DNA from: Bacillota bacterium
GTDB taxonomy: Bacteria; Bacillota; Dethiobacteria; DTU022
Length of the DNA: 64,000 bases
Direction: 5' to 3'
Assembly: GCA_033549065.1 (NCBI GenBank)
Contig: JAWSUE010000002.1
Location: 124,001-188,000, forward strand
Numbering within the stretch: the first letter of the stretch is position 1; every line of letters starts with the position of its first letter. Below, in pieces: positions 43,482-52,620 of this stretch. Under the pieces are notes generated by a model. That model was not told where the DNA came from. It saw only the letters and a program-made list of their open reading frames with translations, and made no database searches. A program made the translations under genes and the position numbers.

Positions 43482-43508
43482 CAGACAAGTCCCTGTCCCC
43501 TTGTCTGG
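43482..43508 (-). repeat. REP-like hairpin repeat, family 2, copy D (inverted)
   Basis: Matches copy B (37435) over 27 bases. With copy C it makes a 151-bp inverted pair in the convergent gap between the diguanylate cyclase and CvpA genes, where it may also act as a terminator. Confidence 0.9.
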
Positions 43509-43514
43509 GAGGGG

Positions 43515-44369
43515 TTAGTTGCAGACGGGGCAGGGGCCGCTGGGGCGGATGTAGTTGTAGTTGGTCCATATCCCGCAGTCGAGGCGGTAGCCCTGGTTGC
43601 CCATGGTTACCGGGCATTTGTCGTAGAGCAGATGGTAGCCTTCGTAGGTCTGGCAGCCATCGCTGGTTCGACCGCATCCGGGGCAGACAAATTTCGGCGA
43701 GATTGAACCTTTACCGTTTTCCAGGAAACCGACAAACTCAACATCGTTGCCGCAGGCAAAGCAGGTAGAGCCTTCAAGTGTCAGAAAGTCCACGCTGGCT
43801 TGTTCACCATTATAAGTCAAGCTGTCGTACAGCAGGTTCATCTCTTCCGGTTGGAAATTAATTTTCGGTAGGTTAATCGGCAGGATAGTATCCAGCTTGT
43901 CATAAGCGTAGGTGGCTGTTTCCACAATCGGTGAGCCGAGGAACGAGTTTTCAACTGTATCACGGAAATCTTCAACCACCGGGAATGAGATCAGCAGGCT
44001 CATAATGATCCCGATCACCAGCAAACCGATAGCCAGGCCAATCAGACCGCCGCCAATTTTATTCAATGTTTTAAATATGCCAATATTAATAATGCTATGA
44101 ATCAATAAGCCAACCAGGTGAATTAAAACAGCGATAACAGAGAAGATCGCAATAAAACTTAAAACATAGGCAGCCGTGTGGGGCATACCCGTCTTTTCAG
44201 CCAGCCAGATCCCGGGGACGATATAAAACAAAATAGCTGCAACAATCCCCAAAACTGTACCGACTATACCGAATATGCTCCTGATTAGACCCGATCTGAT
44301 TCCCAATAGTAAAGCTAAGGCCAGGACAACCACAATTACGATATCAAGCCAGTTCAGCCCGAAAGACAC
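43515..44369 (-). CDS. CvpA-family membrane protein with C-terminal zinc-ribbon module
   Basis: About 284 residues. The first 150 form a CvpA-type four-helix membrane domain: WLDIVIVVVLALALLLGIRSGLI, then TAAYVLSFIAIFSVIAVLIHLVG and the glycine-rich IGGGLIGLAIGLLVIGII. CvpA proteins are linked to colicin V production or envelope homeostasis. The C-terminal 70 residues are unusual: CFACGNDVEF, CPGCGRTSDGC and a final CPVC give at least three cysteine pairs, probably zinc-binding. The start is uncertain; GTG 44369 has GGTGG upstream at good spacing, while TTG 44399 would add ten residues. It converges on the signalling genes and ends six bases from a REP-like repeat. Confidence 0.78.
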   Translation of the reverse strand: MSFGLNWLDIVIVVVLALALLLGIRSGLIRSIFGIVGTVLGIVAAILFYIVPGIWLAEKTGMPHTAAYVLSFIAIFSVIAVLIHLVGLLIHSIINIGIFKTLNKIGGGLIGLAIGLLVIGIIMSLLISFPVVEDFRDTVENSFLGSPIVETATYAYDKLDTILPINLPKINFQPEEMNLLYDSLTYNGEQASVDFLTLEGSTCFACGNDVEFVGFLENGKGSISPKFVCPGCGRTSDGCQTYEGYHLLYDKCPVTMGNQGYRLDCGIWTNYNYIRPSGPCPVCN

Positions 44370-44653
44370 CTTACAACACCACCAGTTTATATTCAACAAA
44401 AGTAAAATTTGCCATCTGCCAGGTTATATTATACCATTTAATTAATCAATAGCATTTCTCTATGAATCCTTAAAAATTTCTGCTGATTTTATTAGAAAGT
44501 ATACCGAATAAGCAGGAATAACCAGGGTGATGGAGAAATATATTTTGGTTAACACCTTAGAAAAGAAAGGAGGCATCAAAGACTATAATTAATGTTTCTA
44601 AACTGTAGGCTGCCCTAAACAAGGGCTAATAACAGTCAGGAGGTAACGTTTAT

Positions 44654-46219
44654 ATGGAATATGGATTTTTATCTATTTTACCGCCGCTACTAGCTATCGT
44701 TTTAGCTATTGCGACAAGACAAGTCATTGTATCATTATTTATTGCCGTGTGGTTGGGTGCGAGTATTCTCCACGCCAGCCCGATAGATGGATTCTTCCGT
44801 TCAATTGATGTTTACATGCTTGAAAGTTATGCCGATCCGTGGTATGCAGCGATTCTGGTCTTCACCATGATCATTGCCGGAACACTGGGTCTGGTCACCA
44901 AGGCCGGTGGAGCTCAGGCTATAGCCACCGCTCTGACCAAAAAGGCAAAGACCGCCCGCGGCGGCATGCTGGCAGCATGGCTAATGGGTATGATTATCTT
45001 TTTCGATGATTACTCCAGCTGTATCATTGCCGGTAACACCGCCCGCCCGATTACAGACGCCGTTAAAGTATCCAGGGAGAAACTCTCCTACATTATTGAC
45101 TCCACGGCGGCACCTGTAGCTACCTTTGCCCTGATTTCGACCTGGATCGGTTTCGAACTCGGAGTTATCGGGGAAGGTTTTGCAGCGATCGGCCGGGAAA
45201 ATGTTCCCGTTTACCTGATCTTCCTGCAGAGCATTCCTTACAGATTCTATAGTTTCTTTGCCCTGGCCCTGGTGTTGATAACATCAATCACCATGAAAGA
45301 CTATGGGCCAATGTATAACGCAGAAGTTAGAGCCCGCACCACCGGAAAATTGCTTCGTGACGGAGCAGAGCCCCTCTCGGCTACTGATACCGAAGTTCTC
45401 CAGCCGAAGGAAGGTACCCCAATGCGCTGGTATAACTTCGTAGTTCCCATCATCGTAATTATTGCCGCTACTTTCATCGGCCTTTATGTGGCCGGTGGCG
45501 GGTCAGAAGTCGGTATGATGGCTGCCTTCGGTGATGCCGACTCCAGCGTTGTGCTCCTATGGGCATCAAGCCTCGGTGCACTGGTTACCATTATCATGGT
45601 AATTGCCCAGCGGATTGTCGGTCTCCAGGAAGCTATCGACACCCTGATCAACGGTGCCAAGTCTGTTTTCCCGGCTCTGATCATCCTGGTTCTCGCCTGG
45701 TCACTCAGCTACATCTCCGGTGAACTTGGTGCAGCGGAATATCTGGTTGGATTGGTTGAAGCAGCAGGTATCTCTGCAGCTATTCTGCCCCTGTTGATAT
45801 TCCTGATCTCCTGCTTCATGGCCTTCGCCATGGGCACATCATGGGGAACCATGGGTATTGTGGTTCCGCTGGCTATTCCGATTGCAGCCGCAATCGGTGG
45901 CGAGCCTTTCCTGATCCCGACCCTTGGTGCTGTTCTTACCGGTGCCATCTTCGGTGACCACTGCTCGCCTCTGTCCGACACCACCATTCTTTCCTCAACC
46001 GGTGCCGGTTCAGACCATATCGACCACGTTCGCACCCAGATTCCATACGCCCTTACAGGCGCTGTGGTTGCCGGTGTATTTGGATTTATTCCCGCCGGAT
46101 TGGGTGTACACCCGCTAATTTCGCTGGTTCTCGGTATTGTTGTGCTGATCGTCTTCGTCCGCCTGGTTGGAAAACCAACAGGCAATCCTGAATTGATCGA
46201 AGCGAGCCTGAAAAAGTAA
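44654..46219 (+). CDS. nhaC: NhaC-family Na+/H+ antiporter
   Basis: Membrane protein of 521 residues with about 11-12 helices. WLMGMIIFFDDYSSCIIAGNTARPITDAVKVSREKLSYIID is the family core with the buried acidic pair, and SCFMAFAMGTSWGTMGIVVPLAIPIA and GDHCSPLSDTTILSSTGAG are equally diagnostic. Known family role: Na+ export in exchange for H+, or malate/lactate exchange in related members. AGGAGGTAAC precedes ATG 44654. The 250-base leader contains a small GCCCT/AGGGC hairpin (44612-44626) of unknown meaning. The gene ends at a good terminator, so it is probably monocistronic. Confidence 0.92.
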   Translation: MEYGFLSILPPLLAIVLAIATRQVIVSLFIAVWLGASILHASPIDGFFRSIDVYMLESYADPWYAAILVFTMIIAGTLGLVTKAGGAQAIATALTKKAKTARGGMLAAWLMGMIIFFDDYSSCIIAGNTARPITDAVKVSREKLSYIIDSTAAPVATFALISTWIGFELGVIGEGFAAIGRENVPVYLIFLQSIPYRFYSFFALALVLITSITMKDYGPMYNAEVRARTTGKLLRDGAEPLSATDTEVLQPKEGTPMRWYNFVVPIIVIIAATFIGLYVAGGGSEVGMMAAFGDADSSVVLLWASSLGALVTIIMVIAQRIVGLQEAIDTLINGAKSVFPALIILVLAWSLSYISGELGAAEYLVGLVEAAGISAAILPLLIFLISCFMAFAMGTSWGTMGIVVPLAIPIAAAIGGEPFLIPTLGAVLTGAIFGDHCSPLSDTTILSSTGAGSDHIDHVRTQIPYALTGAVVAGVFGFIPAGLGVHPLISLVLGIVVLIVFVRLVGKPTGNPELIEASLKK

Positions 46220-46257
46220 CTGTTTTGGATGAAACAGATACGCATGGTAATAATATA

Positions 46258-46281
46258 AAAGCCGGTCTTCGGGCCGGCTTT
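46258..46281 (+). terminator. Terminator of nhaC
   Basis: AAAGCCGG pairs with CCGGCTTT around an 8-base loop, with A- and T-rich flanks. Confidence 0.85.
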
Positions 46282-46330
46282 TATATTGCATAAAACTCTA
46301 ACCGTTAACAGGTTATTTTGTGTAAAACCT

Positions 46331-46359
46331 TTGCCCGCAGCCGACCGATCTGTTACAAT
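46331..46359 (+). promoter_or_regulatory. Promoter of the GNAT/kamA operon
   Basis: TTGCCC (46331-46336), 17-base spacer, TACAAT (46354-46359) with an extended -10 TG (TGTTACAAT). Confidence 0.75.
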
Positions 46360-46403
46360 AGTTAAGGTGCTTAAGTGATCTGAGAAACGGAAAGGAAATT
46401 TGC

Positions 46404-46847
46404 ATGGAAGTCAGATTGGCTACAGCAAAAGATGAAGATGCCGTTGTTCGCCTCTGGACTATGCTTCTGAATTTCTACAAAAAAGCGACTACAGAGGAAA
46501 TCATGCGCCGCAGTTATCGTTATGCAATTGAACATCCCCACAAGGTTCTTGTCTTTATTATCCTCATCGAAGGTGTGGTAACCGGTACCGCCAGCCTGCA
46601 CCTGGGGCATTATTCTACATGGAACGACAACTTTTACGGCCACATAGAAGATGTAATCGTTGACCCTGCTTACCGGGGTAAAAGTGCGGCCTACAGTCTG
46701 CTGAAGCATGTGCTTGAAGTTGCCAGAGAGAAAAATCTTGGCCGTGTAGAATTAAACTGCCTTGAAGACAACCACACAGCTCGAAGGCTATACGAAAAAC
46801 TCGGTTTTAAAACCGACTCAGTAGCTTACGACCTCAAATTGAACTAG
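46404..46847 (+). CDS. GNAT acetyltransferase next to lysine 2,3-aminomutase
   Basis: Single-domain GNAT of 147 residues. MEVRLATAKDEDAVVRLW opens the fold, VDPAYRGKSAAYSLLKHVLEVA is the acetyl-CoA-binding motif and LNCLEDNHTARRLYEKLGF the C-terminal motif. It is followed 60 bases later by lysine 2,3-aminomutase on the same strand and has the operon promoter, so acetylation of beta-lysine to the osmolyte N-epsilon-acetyl-beta-lysine is an attractive idea. However, the known AblB acetyltransferases are clearly longer, so this may be an unrelated GNAT. AAAGGA lies eight bases before ATG 46404. Confidence 0.82.
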   Translation: MEVRLATAKDEDAVVRLWTMLLNFYKKATTEEIMRRSYRYAIEHPHKVLVFIILIEGVVTGTASLHLGHYSTWNDNFYGHIEDVIVDPAYRGKSAAYSLLKHVLEVAREKNLGRVELNCLEDNHTARRLYEKLGFKTDSVAYDLKLN

Positions 46848-46907
46848 ATTCCGTGGTTTATAAGATATAAACTTTTGAAAACTCAATCCTGGAAAGGAGT
46901 AATTTTC

Positions 46908-48149
46908 ATGCGTGATTACCGGGAAATACAGTTATGGAAAGATGTAAAGCCGGAGGAGTGGAACGATTGGCACTGGCAGGTGCGCAACCGGATCACCACC
47001 CTTGATCAATTGGAGCAGGTTATCGAATTAACTACAGAGGAAGCTGAAGGGGTCGAGAAGTGCCTCAAGCAGTTCAGAATGGCCATAACCCCTTACTATG
47101 CCTCGCTGATGGATCCTGTTGACCGTGGATGCCCCGTCCGCCTGCAGGCAGTGCCGACCTATCACGAACTGCATAAAGCCGACTCTGATATGACCGATCC
47201 CCTGCATGAAGATGTCGACTCCCCGGTGCCCGGACTGACCCATCGCTATCCCGACCGGGTGCTCTTCCTGGTTACCGACCAATGCTCAATGTACTGCCGA
47301 CACTGCACCCGGCGCCGCATGGCCGGGCAGACTGACAAACCGAATAAACGCGATAATATTGACGCGGCCATCGAGTATATCCGCCGCACGCCGATTGTCA
47401 GGGATGTTTTGATCTCCGGTGGCGATGGGTTGCTCATCGGTGATGACCTGATTGAATACATCCTGAAAAAACTGCGCGAAATTGATCATGTCGAAATGAT
47501 CCGTTTCGGCAGCCGCACACCGGTTGTAATGCCTCAACGCATTACCCCCGAACTCTGTGCGATGCTAAAGAAATACCATCCCATATACCTGAATATGCAT
47601 TTCAATCACCCGAAGGAGTTCACCAGAGAATCGGCAGAAGCATGTGCCCGCCTGGCTGATGCCGGAATACCGCTCGGCAACCAGTCAGTTCTCCTTGCCG
47701 GGGTTAACGACTGCCCGCAGGTGATGAAAAAGCTGAGCCATGAGCTTCTGAAAAACAGGGTCCGCCCCTACTATATTTACCAGTGCGACCTTTCGCAGGG
47801 TATCGAGCACTTCCGCACATCTGTTGCAGCCGGAATCGAAATTATAGAAAACCTGCGCGGACATACTACAGGTTTGGGGGTTCCCACATTTGTTGTCGAC
47901 GCCCCCGGCGGAGGCGGAAAAATTCCTGTTATGCCACAGTATCTGGTCAGCCAGTCGCCGCACCGTGTTGTGGTCCGTAACTTTGAGGGAGGGCTTTATT
48001 CCTACACCGAACCGCACCGCGAGGTTAACCCGGAAGAGCCCTGTGCCCTCTGCGGAGGAACCCACAACAACTACGATGTTGGTGTGGCCTCCCTGCTTAA
48101 CGGACAGGCCGTAGCTATGGAACCGGCCGTTAAAAAAGAGAAAAACTGA
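46908..48149 (+). CDS. kamA: Lysine 2,3-aminomutase
   Basis: Radical SAM/PLP enzyme of 413 residues converting L-lysine to beta-lysine. The cluster motif is CSMYCRHCTRRR near residue 126. DVLISGGDGLLI is the SAM-binding GGD region. YYIYQCDLSQGIEHFRT and FVVDAPGGGGKIPVMPQY carry the two aspartates and the PLP lysine that distinguish lysine from glutamate aminomutases. The ending CALCGGTHNNYDVG is a short extra Cys-bearing tail. I use ATG 46908, nine bases after AAAGGAG, instead of TTG 46875. No other lysine-fermentation genes are adjacent, so an osmolyte role with the preceding GNAT or a link to the following MttB-family gene is possible. Confidence 0.93.
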   Translation: MRDYREIQLWKDVKPEEWNDWHWQVRNRITTLDQLEQVIELTTEEAEGVEKCLKQFRMAITPYYASLMDPVDRGCPVRLQAVPTYHELHKADSDMTDPLHEDVDSPVPGLTHRYPDRVLFLVTDQCSMYCRHCTRRRMAGQTDKPNKRDNIDAAIEYIRRTPIVRDVLISGGDGLLIGDDLIEYILKKLREIDHVEMIRFGSRTPVVMPQRITPELCAMLKKYHPIYLNMHFNHPKEFTRESAEACARLADAGIPLGNQSVLLAGVNDCPQVMKKLSHELLKNRVRPYYIYQCDLSQGIEHFRTSVAAGIEIIENLRGHTTGLGVPTFVVDAPGGGGKIPVMPQYLVSQSPHRVVVRNFEGGLYSYTEPHREVNPEEPCALCGGTHNNYDVGVASLLNGQAVAMEPAVKKEKN

Positions 48150-48218
48150 AAAAATAAAATAAGTATAAAGAAGTACTCCGAGTACTGTTTATTAACTTAT
48201 TGAGTTAGGAGAATTTAA

Positions 48219-49700
48219 ATGGAAAAGTATACATTCACCGGTCAGCCCAAACTGCGCATTTTAACTGATGAGCAGATCAAGCTGATTCACCTGGAAGCAC
48301 TGCATGTGCTCGAGAAGACCGGTGTAAAATTTGAATCGGAAGAAGCGTTGAAAATTCTTAAAGACAACGGAGCCGTTGTCGATTTTGATAAAAAAATTGC
48401 CAAGATCAACCCCCAGATGGTTGATGATGCGGTAAAAAAAGCCCCCAACGGTTTCAGACTTTACAACCGTGAAGGCGAGCTTGCCGCTAATATGAGCAAC
48501 AACAACGTGCATTTTGATCCCGGTTCTTCCATGATCAAGTTCATGGAATCGGATGGTAAAACAGTGCGCAAGACCGAATCGAAAGACTTAATCGAGATCA
48601 GCAGACTCAATGATGCCATGCAGAATATCCACCTCCAGTCGACCTCGGTGGTCTGCTACGATGTTCCCGAATTGATCGGTGACAGCTATCGTCTCTATCT
48701 CTGTCTGAAGAATTCGCCGAAAGCGATCATCACCGGGGCTTTTTCTGTCCGCGGAGTGACCCACATGCGCGAAATGCTCGCCGCTGTAGCCGGAGGCTAC
48801 GACCAGCTTCGTGAAAAACCGCTGGCCGTATTCGATATTTGCCCGTCACCTCCGCTCAAGTGGACCCACATCAGCGCCCAGAACATAATCGACTGTGCCC
48901 GTTACGATCTGCCGCTGGAGACTGTCGCCCTGCCCATGCCCGGAGCCGGCACACCGGTAACTCTGGCCGGTTCAGTCGTGGTCCATACCGCTGAAACTTT
49001 GAGCGGTCTGGTCCTCGCCCAATGTATCAACCCCGGTGCCCGTGTTGTTTACGGTGGCGCACCGGTCCAGTTCGATATGCGTTTCGGAACAACACCGTTC
49101 AGCGCTGTCGAAGCAACCATGATGGCCGCTGCATATGCCCAGATGGGTAAATATTTCGGCATGCCGACCCACACATACGCCGCTCTGAGCGACTCCAAAA
49201 CAATTGATACCCAGGCCGGAATAGAGACAGGTATGAGCGGGATTATCGCCCAGCTGGCCGGAATAAACATGATTTCAGGCCCCGGTTCACTCGATTTTGT
49301 TAATACTTTCAGCCTGGAGAAACTGGCTATCGATAATGAAGTTTGTGGAATGGCCCTGCGGATGCAGAAGGGCATAGACTGCTCACCTGAATCACTGGCC
49401 ATCGATGTTATCGACGAACTAGGACCCGGCGGTGCCTACCTGGAAGCGGAACATACCTTCCGGTGGTTTAAAAAAGAGCCTTATATTCCGTCCCTGATAA
49501 TTGACCGTCACGACCGAAAGAACTGGGAAGACGAGGGAAGCAGGAGCGCCTTCCAGCGAGCGCAGGAGCGGGTTAAAGAAATCAAAGAAACTCATACTCC
49601 CCTGCCCCTGGGAGATGATAGGGAAGAGAAACTTGATACGGTTACACGTGAAATCATGAAAGAGCTGAAGATCAGCGAGCTCCCCCAGGGCCCGAAATAA
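48219..49700 (+). CDS. MttB-family methyltransferase lacking pyrrolysine
   Basis: COG5598/MttB superfamily protein of 493 residues with no internal UAG. Family blocks include LTDEQIKLIHLEALHVLEKTGVKFE, NVHFDPGSSMIKFME, VAGGYDQLREKPLAVFDICPSPPLKW and ALSDSKTIDTQAGIETG, the last spanning the region where true trimethylamine methyltransferases hold pyrrolysine. Non-pyrrolysine members demethylate quaternary amines such as glycine betaine, proline betaine or carnitine and pass the methyl to a corrinoid protein. No corrinoid gene is adjacent; MtbC at 36.5 kb is the only one in the window. It lies 69 bases after kamA, so its natural substrate may be a methylated amine linked to lysine or beta-lysine; this is speculation. 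AGGAG precedes ATG 48219. Confidence 0.88.
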   Translation: MEKYTFTGQPKLRILTDEQIKLIHLEALHVLEKTGVKFESEEALKILKDNGAVVDFDKKIAKINPQMVDDAVKKAPNGFRLYNREGELAANMSNNNVHFDPGSSMIKFMESDGKTVRKTESKDLIEISRLNDAMQNIHLQSTSVVCYDVPELIGDSYRLYLCLKNSPKAIITGAFSVRGVTHMREMLAAVAGGYDQLREKPLAVFDICPSPPLKWTHISAQNIIDCARYDLPLETVALPMPGAGTPVTLAGSVVVHTAETLSGLVLAQCINPGARVVYGGAPVQFDMRFGTTPFSAVEATMMAAAYAQMGKYFGMPTHTYAALSDSKTIDTQAGIETGMSGIIAQLAGINMISGPGSLDFVNTFSLEKLAIDNEVCGMALRMQKGIDCSPESLAIDVIDELGPGGAYLEAEHTFRWFKKEPYIPSLIIDRHDRKNWEDEGSRSAFQRAQERVKEIKETHTPLPLGDDREEKLDTVTREIMKELKISELPQGPK

Positions 49701-49745
49701 GCCGGGTAAAGAGCTCAATATAAAATCAAGATGATTATAAAAGAA

Positions 49746-49790
49746 AATAAGTTGACGAAAAGTGGACAGGCTTTAAATCGTCAACTTATT
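49746..49790 (+). terminator. Terminator after the MttB-family gene
   Basis: AATAAGTTGACGA pairs perfectly with TCGTCAACTTATT (13 bp) around a 19-base loop, followed by TTT. Confidence 0.75.
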
Positions 49791-49845
49791 TTTGTTAAAA
49801 AGCTGAACATGATATGATAAAGGAAAAGAAGAAGAGGAGAAACCG

Positions 49846-52077
49846 ATGATTTCCCCTGGTTCAGATTTTCAGGACAGAAGAGCGGTTATTGTTTCCAACA
49901 GGCTGCCGGTAACCGTTACCAGAAAAGGTGGGATAATAAAAGTCGCACCCAGCGTGGGCGGGCTCGCTACCGGTTTGTCATCTTTTCATCGAAGCAATGA
50001 CGGATTATGGGTCGGCTGGCCCGGATTCAGCCCCGGAAGCCAGGCGATACAGGAAGAAACTGAGGAAATACTCCGCAATGAACAAAACTGTGTTCCTGTT
50101 TACCTCTCTGCATCTGACCTTAAAAAATATTATAATGGCTTCAGCAACGGAACTCTTTGGCCTCTCTTTCACTATTTCACAACATACTGCTCGTATAAGA
50201 TCTCAGAATGGGAAGCCTACAAAAAGGTTAATCAAATGTTTTGCCGCAGGTTAAAAGAAGTGGTCCAGCCCGATGACATGGTATGGATTCATGACTACCA
50301 TTTACTCCTTCTCCCGGAACTCCTGCGCCGGGAAGTGCCTGATGTGACCATCGGATTTTTTCTACATATTCCCTTCCCTTCCATGGAAATCTTCCGTCAA
50401 CTGCCCTGGAGAGAAGAGATCCTGAACGGGATGCTCGGGGCCGACCTGATCGGCTTTCACACTTACGATTACACCCGGCATTTCTTGAGCTGTCTGCTGC
50501 GAATACTGGGTAAGGAGCAGTCATACGGGAAACTGGTTGTTGATAACCGAATGATCACGGTTGATACTTTTCCCATGGGGATCGATACAGAAAAATTCGC
50601 TTCAGCATCTGCATCTCCGGCAGTATCTATTAAAAAGGAGCATCTCCTGAAAAAAGTTAAAACAGAAAAAATCATTCTCTCCGTCGACCGTCTTGATTTC
50701 TCAAAGGGAATTCCGGAACGGCTTAAAGCTTTTGAACTCTTCCTTGATCAATACCCGCAGTGGCAGGGGCGGGTAACCTTCATCATGCTCTGTGTTCCAT
50801 CCAGGACCAAGGTTAGGGAATACCGTATGTTAAAAAGCGAAATCGATGAACTGGTTGGAAGGATTAATGGCCGTTTCGATACACTGGAATGGCTGCCCAT
50901 CCTTTACATGTACCGATCACTCCCCTTTGAAGAGCTGGTATCTCTATATACTTCAGCTGATCTAGCCCTCGTAACCCCCTTGCGAGACGGGATGAACCTG
51001 GTTGCCAAAGAATATCTGGCCTGTCAGAGCCATACTGCCAAAGGTGCGCTTGTTTTAAGTGAAACTGCCGGCTCTGCCGCAGAACTTGGCGAGGCTATAT
51101 TGGTCAACCCGAATGACCTTGAAATGATGGCCGGAGCCATTGCCCGGGGGTTATCGCTTACGGATGAAGAAAAGAAGTATTCAATTGATACCATGGTCGA
51201 CCGGCTCAACAAATATAATATATACAGATGGGCGGAGGACTTTATTACTACCCTTACCCAGACCAAGGAGAACCAGGTTAACAGCAAACAGCGTTTTATG
51301 GTTCGGCAGTATGAGAAAAAATTGCAGGAAAAATATCAGCTGGCAGACCGCAGATTATTGCTGCTCGACTATGACGGCACCCTGACCTCCATCAGGAAAA
51401 GACCGGACCTGGCCAATCCCGATGCTGAACTCATAGAGCTGTTGGCCGGATTGAAGAATGACAGTAAGAACACGGTAGTGATTATCAGCGGCAGAGACAG
51501 GGAAACCCTTACCCGGTGGCTGAGCGAAACAGGGGTTGATTTAGTTGCAGAACATGGTACCTGGCTTCGTGAATCCTCCTGGGAATCCTGGAAACCGACT
51601 ATCGAAGGGCTGACAGACGATTGGAAACAAAATGTTCGGCCTATACTCGATCAATTCAGTATCAGGACGCCAGGCTCATTCATCGAAGAAAAGGCGCATG
51701 CCCTGGTTTGGCATTACCGAAAATCAGACCCCGCGCTCGGTGACCTGCGGGCCAAAGAATTAAATGATGCTTTACACGACATTCTCTCAGGGACTGACCT
51801 TCAGGCGCTCCCCGGCAGAAAAGTATTGGAAATTAAACCGGTAGGTGTCAATAAAGGGCGGGCAGCCCAGCACTGGCTGGAAAAAGCTGACATTGCTGAC
51901 AGCTGGGATTTTATCCTAGCCATGGGTGATGACCTGACGGACGAAGATATTTTTTCAATCGTTCCTGAATATGCCTGGAGTATCAAAGTCGGGTTGGCTT
52001 CGTATACCAGGGCTGGTTTCTTCCTGGAATCGCCTGATCAGACCAGGAAGTTGCTGCAAAATCTTGAAAAATCGTAG
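49846..52077 (+). CDS. otsAB: Trehalose-6-phosphate synthase/phosphatase fusion
   Basis: Bifunctional protein of 743 residues. Residues 1-475 are a GT20 synthase: [70 protein letters not shown] and [12 protein letters not shown]. Residues 495-740 are a HAD phosphatase: [23 protein letters not shown] and [14 protein letters not shown]. It makes trehalose from UDP-glucose (or another NDP-glucose) and glucose-6-phosphate in one chain, as in some archaea and bacteria. It is cytoplasmic. GGAGA precedes ATG 49846. A phosphorylase and phosphoglucomutase pair encoded convergently nearby may recycle the disaccharide. It probably provides an osmoprotectant. Confidence 0.93.
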   Translation: MISPGSDFQDRRAVIVSNRLPVTVTRKGGIIKVAPSVGGLATGLSSFHRSNDGLWVGWPGFSPGSQAIQEETEEILRNEQNCVPVYLSASDLKKYYNGFSNGTLWPLFHYFTTYCSYKISEWEAYKKVNQMFCRRLKEVVQPDDMVWIHDYHLLLLPELLRREVPDVTIGFFLHIPFPSMEIFRQLPWREEILNGMLGADLIGFHTYDYTRHFLSCLLRILGKEQSYGKLVVDNRMITVDTFPMGIDTEKFASASASPAVSIKKEHLLKKVKTEKIILSVDRLDFSKGIPERLKAFELFLDQYPQWQGRVTFIMLCVPSRTKVREYRMLKSEIDELVGRINGRFDTLEWLPILYMYRSLPFEELVSLYTSADLALVTPLRDGMNLVAKEYLACQSHTAKGALVLSETAGSAAELGEAILVNPNDLEMMAGAIARGLSLTDEEKKYSIDTMVDRLNKYNIYRWAEDFITTLTQTKENQVNSKQRFMVRQYEKKLQEKYQLADRRLLLLDYDGTLTSIRKRPDLANPDAELIELLAGLKNDSKNTVVIISGRDRETLTRWLSETGVDLVAEHGTWLRESSWESWKPTIEGLTDDWKQNVRPILDQFSIRTPGSFIEEKAHALVWHYRKSDPALGDLRAKELNDALHDILSGTDLQALPGRKVLEIKPVGVNKGRAAQHWLEKADIADSWDFILAMGDDLTDEDIFSIVPEYAWSIKVGLASYTRAGFFLESPDQTRKLLQNLEKS

Positions 52078-52162
52078 TAAGATTTAAGTGAGTGGTCGCG
52101 CTGTCTTGACAGAACACGATCATTTCCAAACGAACATACAATATATCTGGGAGTGTTGGACA

Positions 52163-52586
52163 ATGGCAAAATACAAAAAATATCACCCAGTTGATTCCTC
52201 TGTTATTTCCCGATTTTGAAGACCTGGGTTTTCAAGTTATCACAGCTGTACAGCTTCATCAACTCGGTTTAGATCAGGTGGGTCGGATCATTAATGAGCG
52301 GGTTGGCGACAAGAAGGCGTTTTTGACCTTTGATATTGACTTTTTAGATCCTGCCTATGCCCCTGGTACTGGTACCATTGAAGTTGGTGGTTTTACCAGT
52401 TATGATACATTGTATCTTTTACGACAGACCAAAGATATCAATTATGTAGCCTGCGATGTAGTAGAGATTCTTCCGGCGTTTGACCCTACACAAATTACTG
52501 CCTATATGGCCGGATGTATTATTCACGAGTTTATTGCAATGTTAGCATATCGTAAGAAGAAAGAGCTTGAAGCGCAGAATTTTTGA
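52163..52586 (+). pseudogene. Agmatinase gene with a large internal deletion
   Basis: Two pieces of one ureohydrolase gene joined out of frame. The first, from ATG 52163, encodes MAKYKKYHPVDSSVISRF and then meets TGA at 52217. This is the expected agmatinase N-terminus. In another frame from about 52211 the C-terminal 125 residues continue: LGFQVITAVQLHQLGL, FLTFDIDFLDPAYAPGTGT and DVVEILPAFDPTQITA. The DxD metal pair in FDIDFLD survives, but the first metal-binding histidine and DxHxD motifs are gone, so about half of the protein, including its active site, is missing. The junction falls near CGATTTTGAAGAC. It is probably inactive. An assembly error is the alternative explanation. Confidence 0.85.
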
Positions 52587-52620
52587 CCAGGTATTCCTTA
52601 GTTGCCAAAAGCCGGATAAA

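Noticed and set aside
44584-44630. TATAAT and GCCCT/AGGGC hairpin before nhaC as a sodium riboswitch
   Set aside because: The -10 lacks a -35 partner, and the small hairpin does not resemble a riboswitch core I can recognise.
48219-49700. Pyrrolysine in the MttB-family gene
   Set aside because: The frame has no internal TAG; the region where pyrrolysine would lie reads ordinary codons.
52106-52142. TTGACA ... TACAAT as a promoter for the agmatinase remnant
   Set aside because: The spacer is about 25 bases, too long for a sigma-A promoter.
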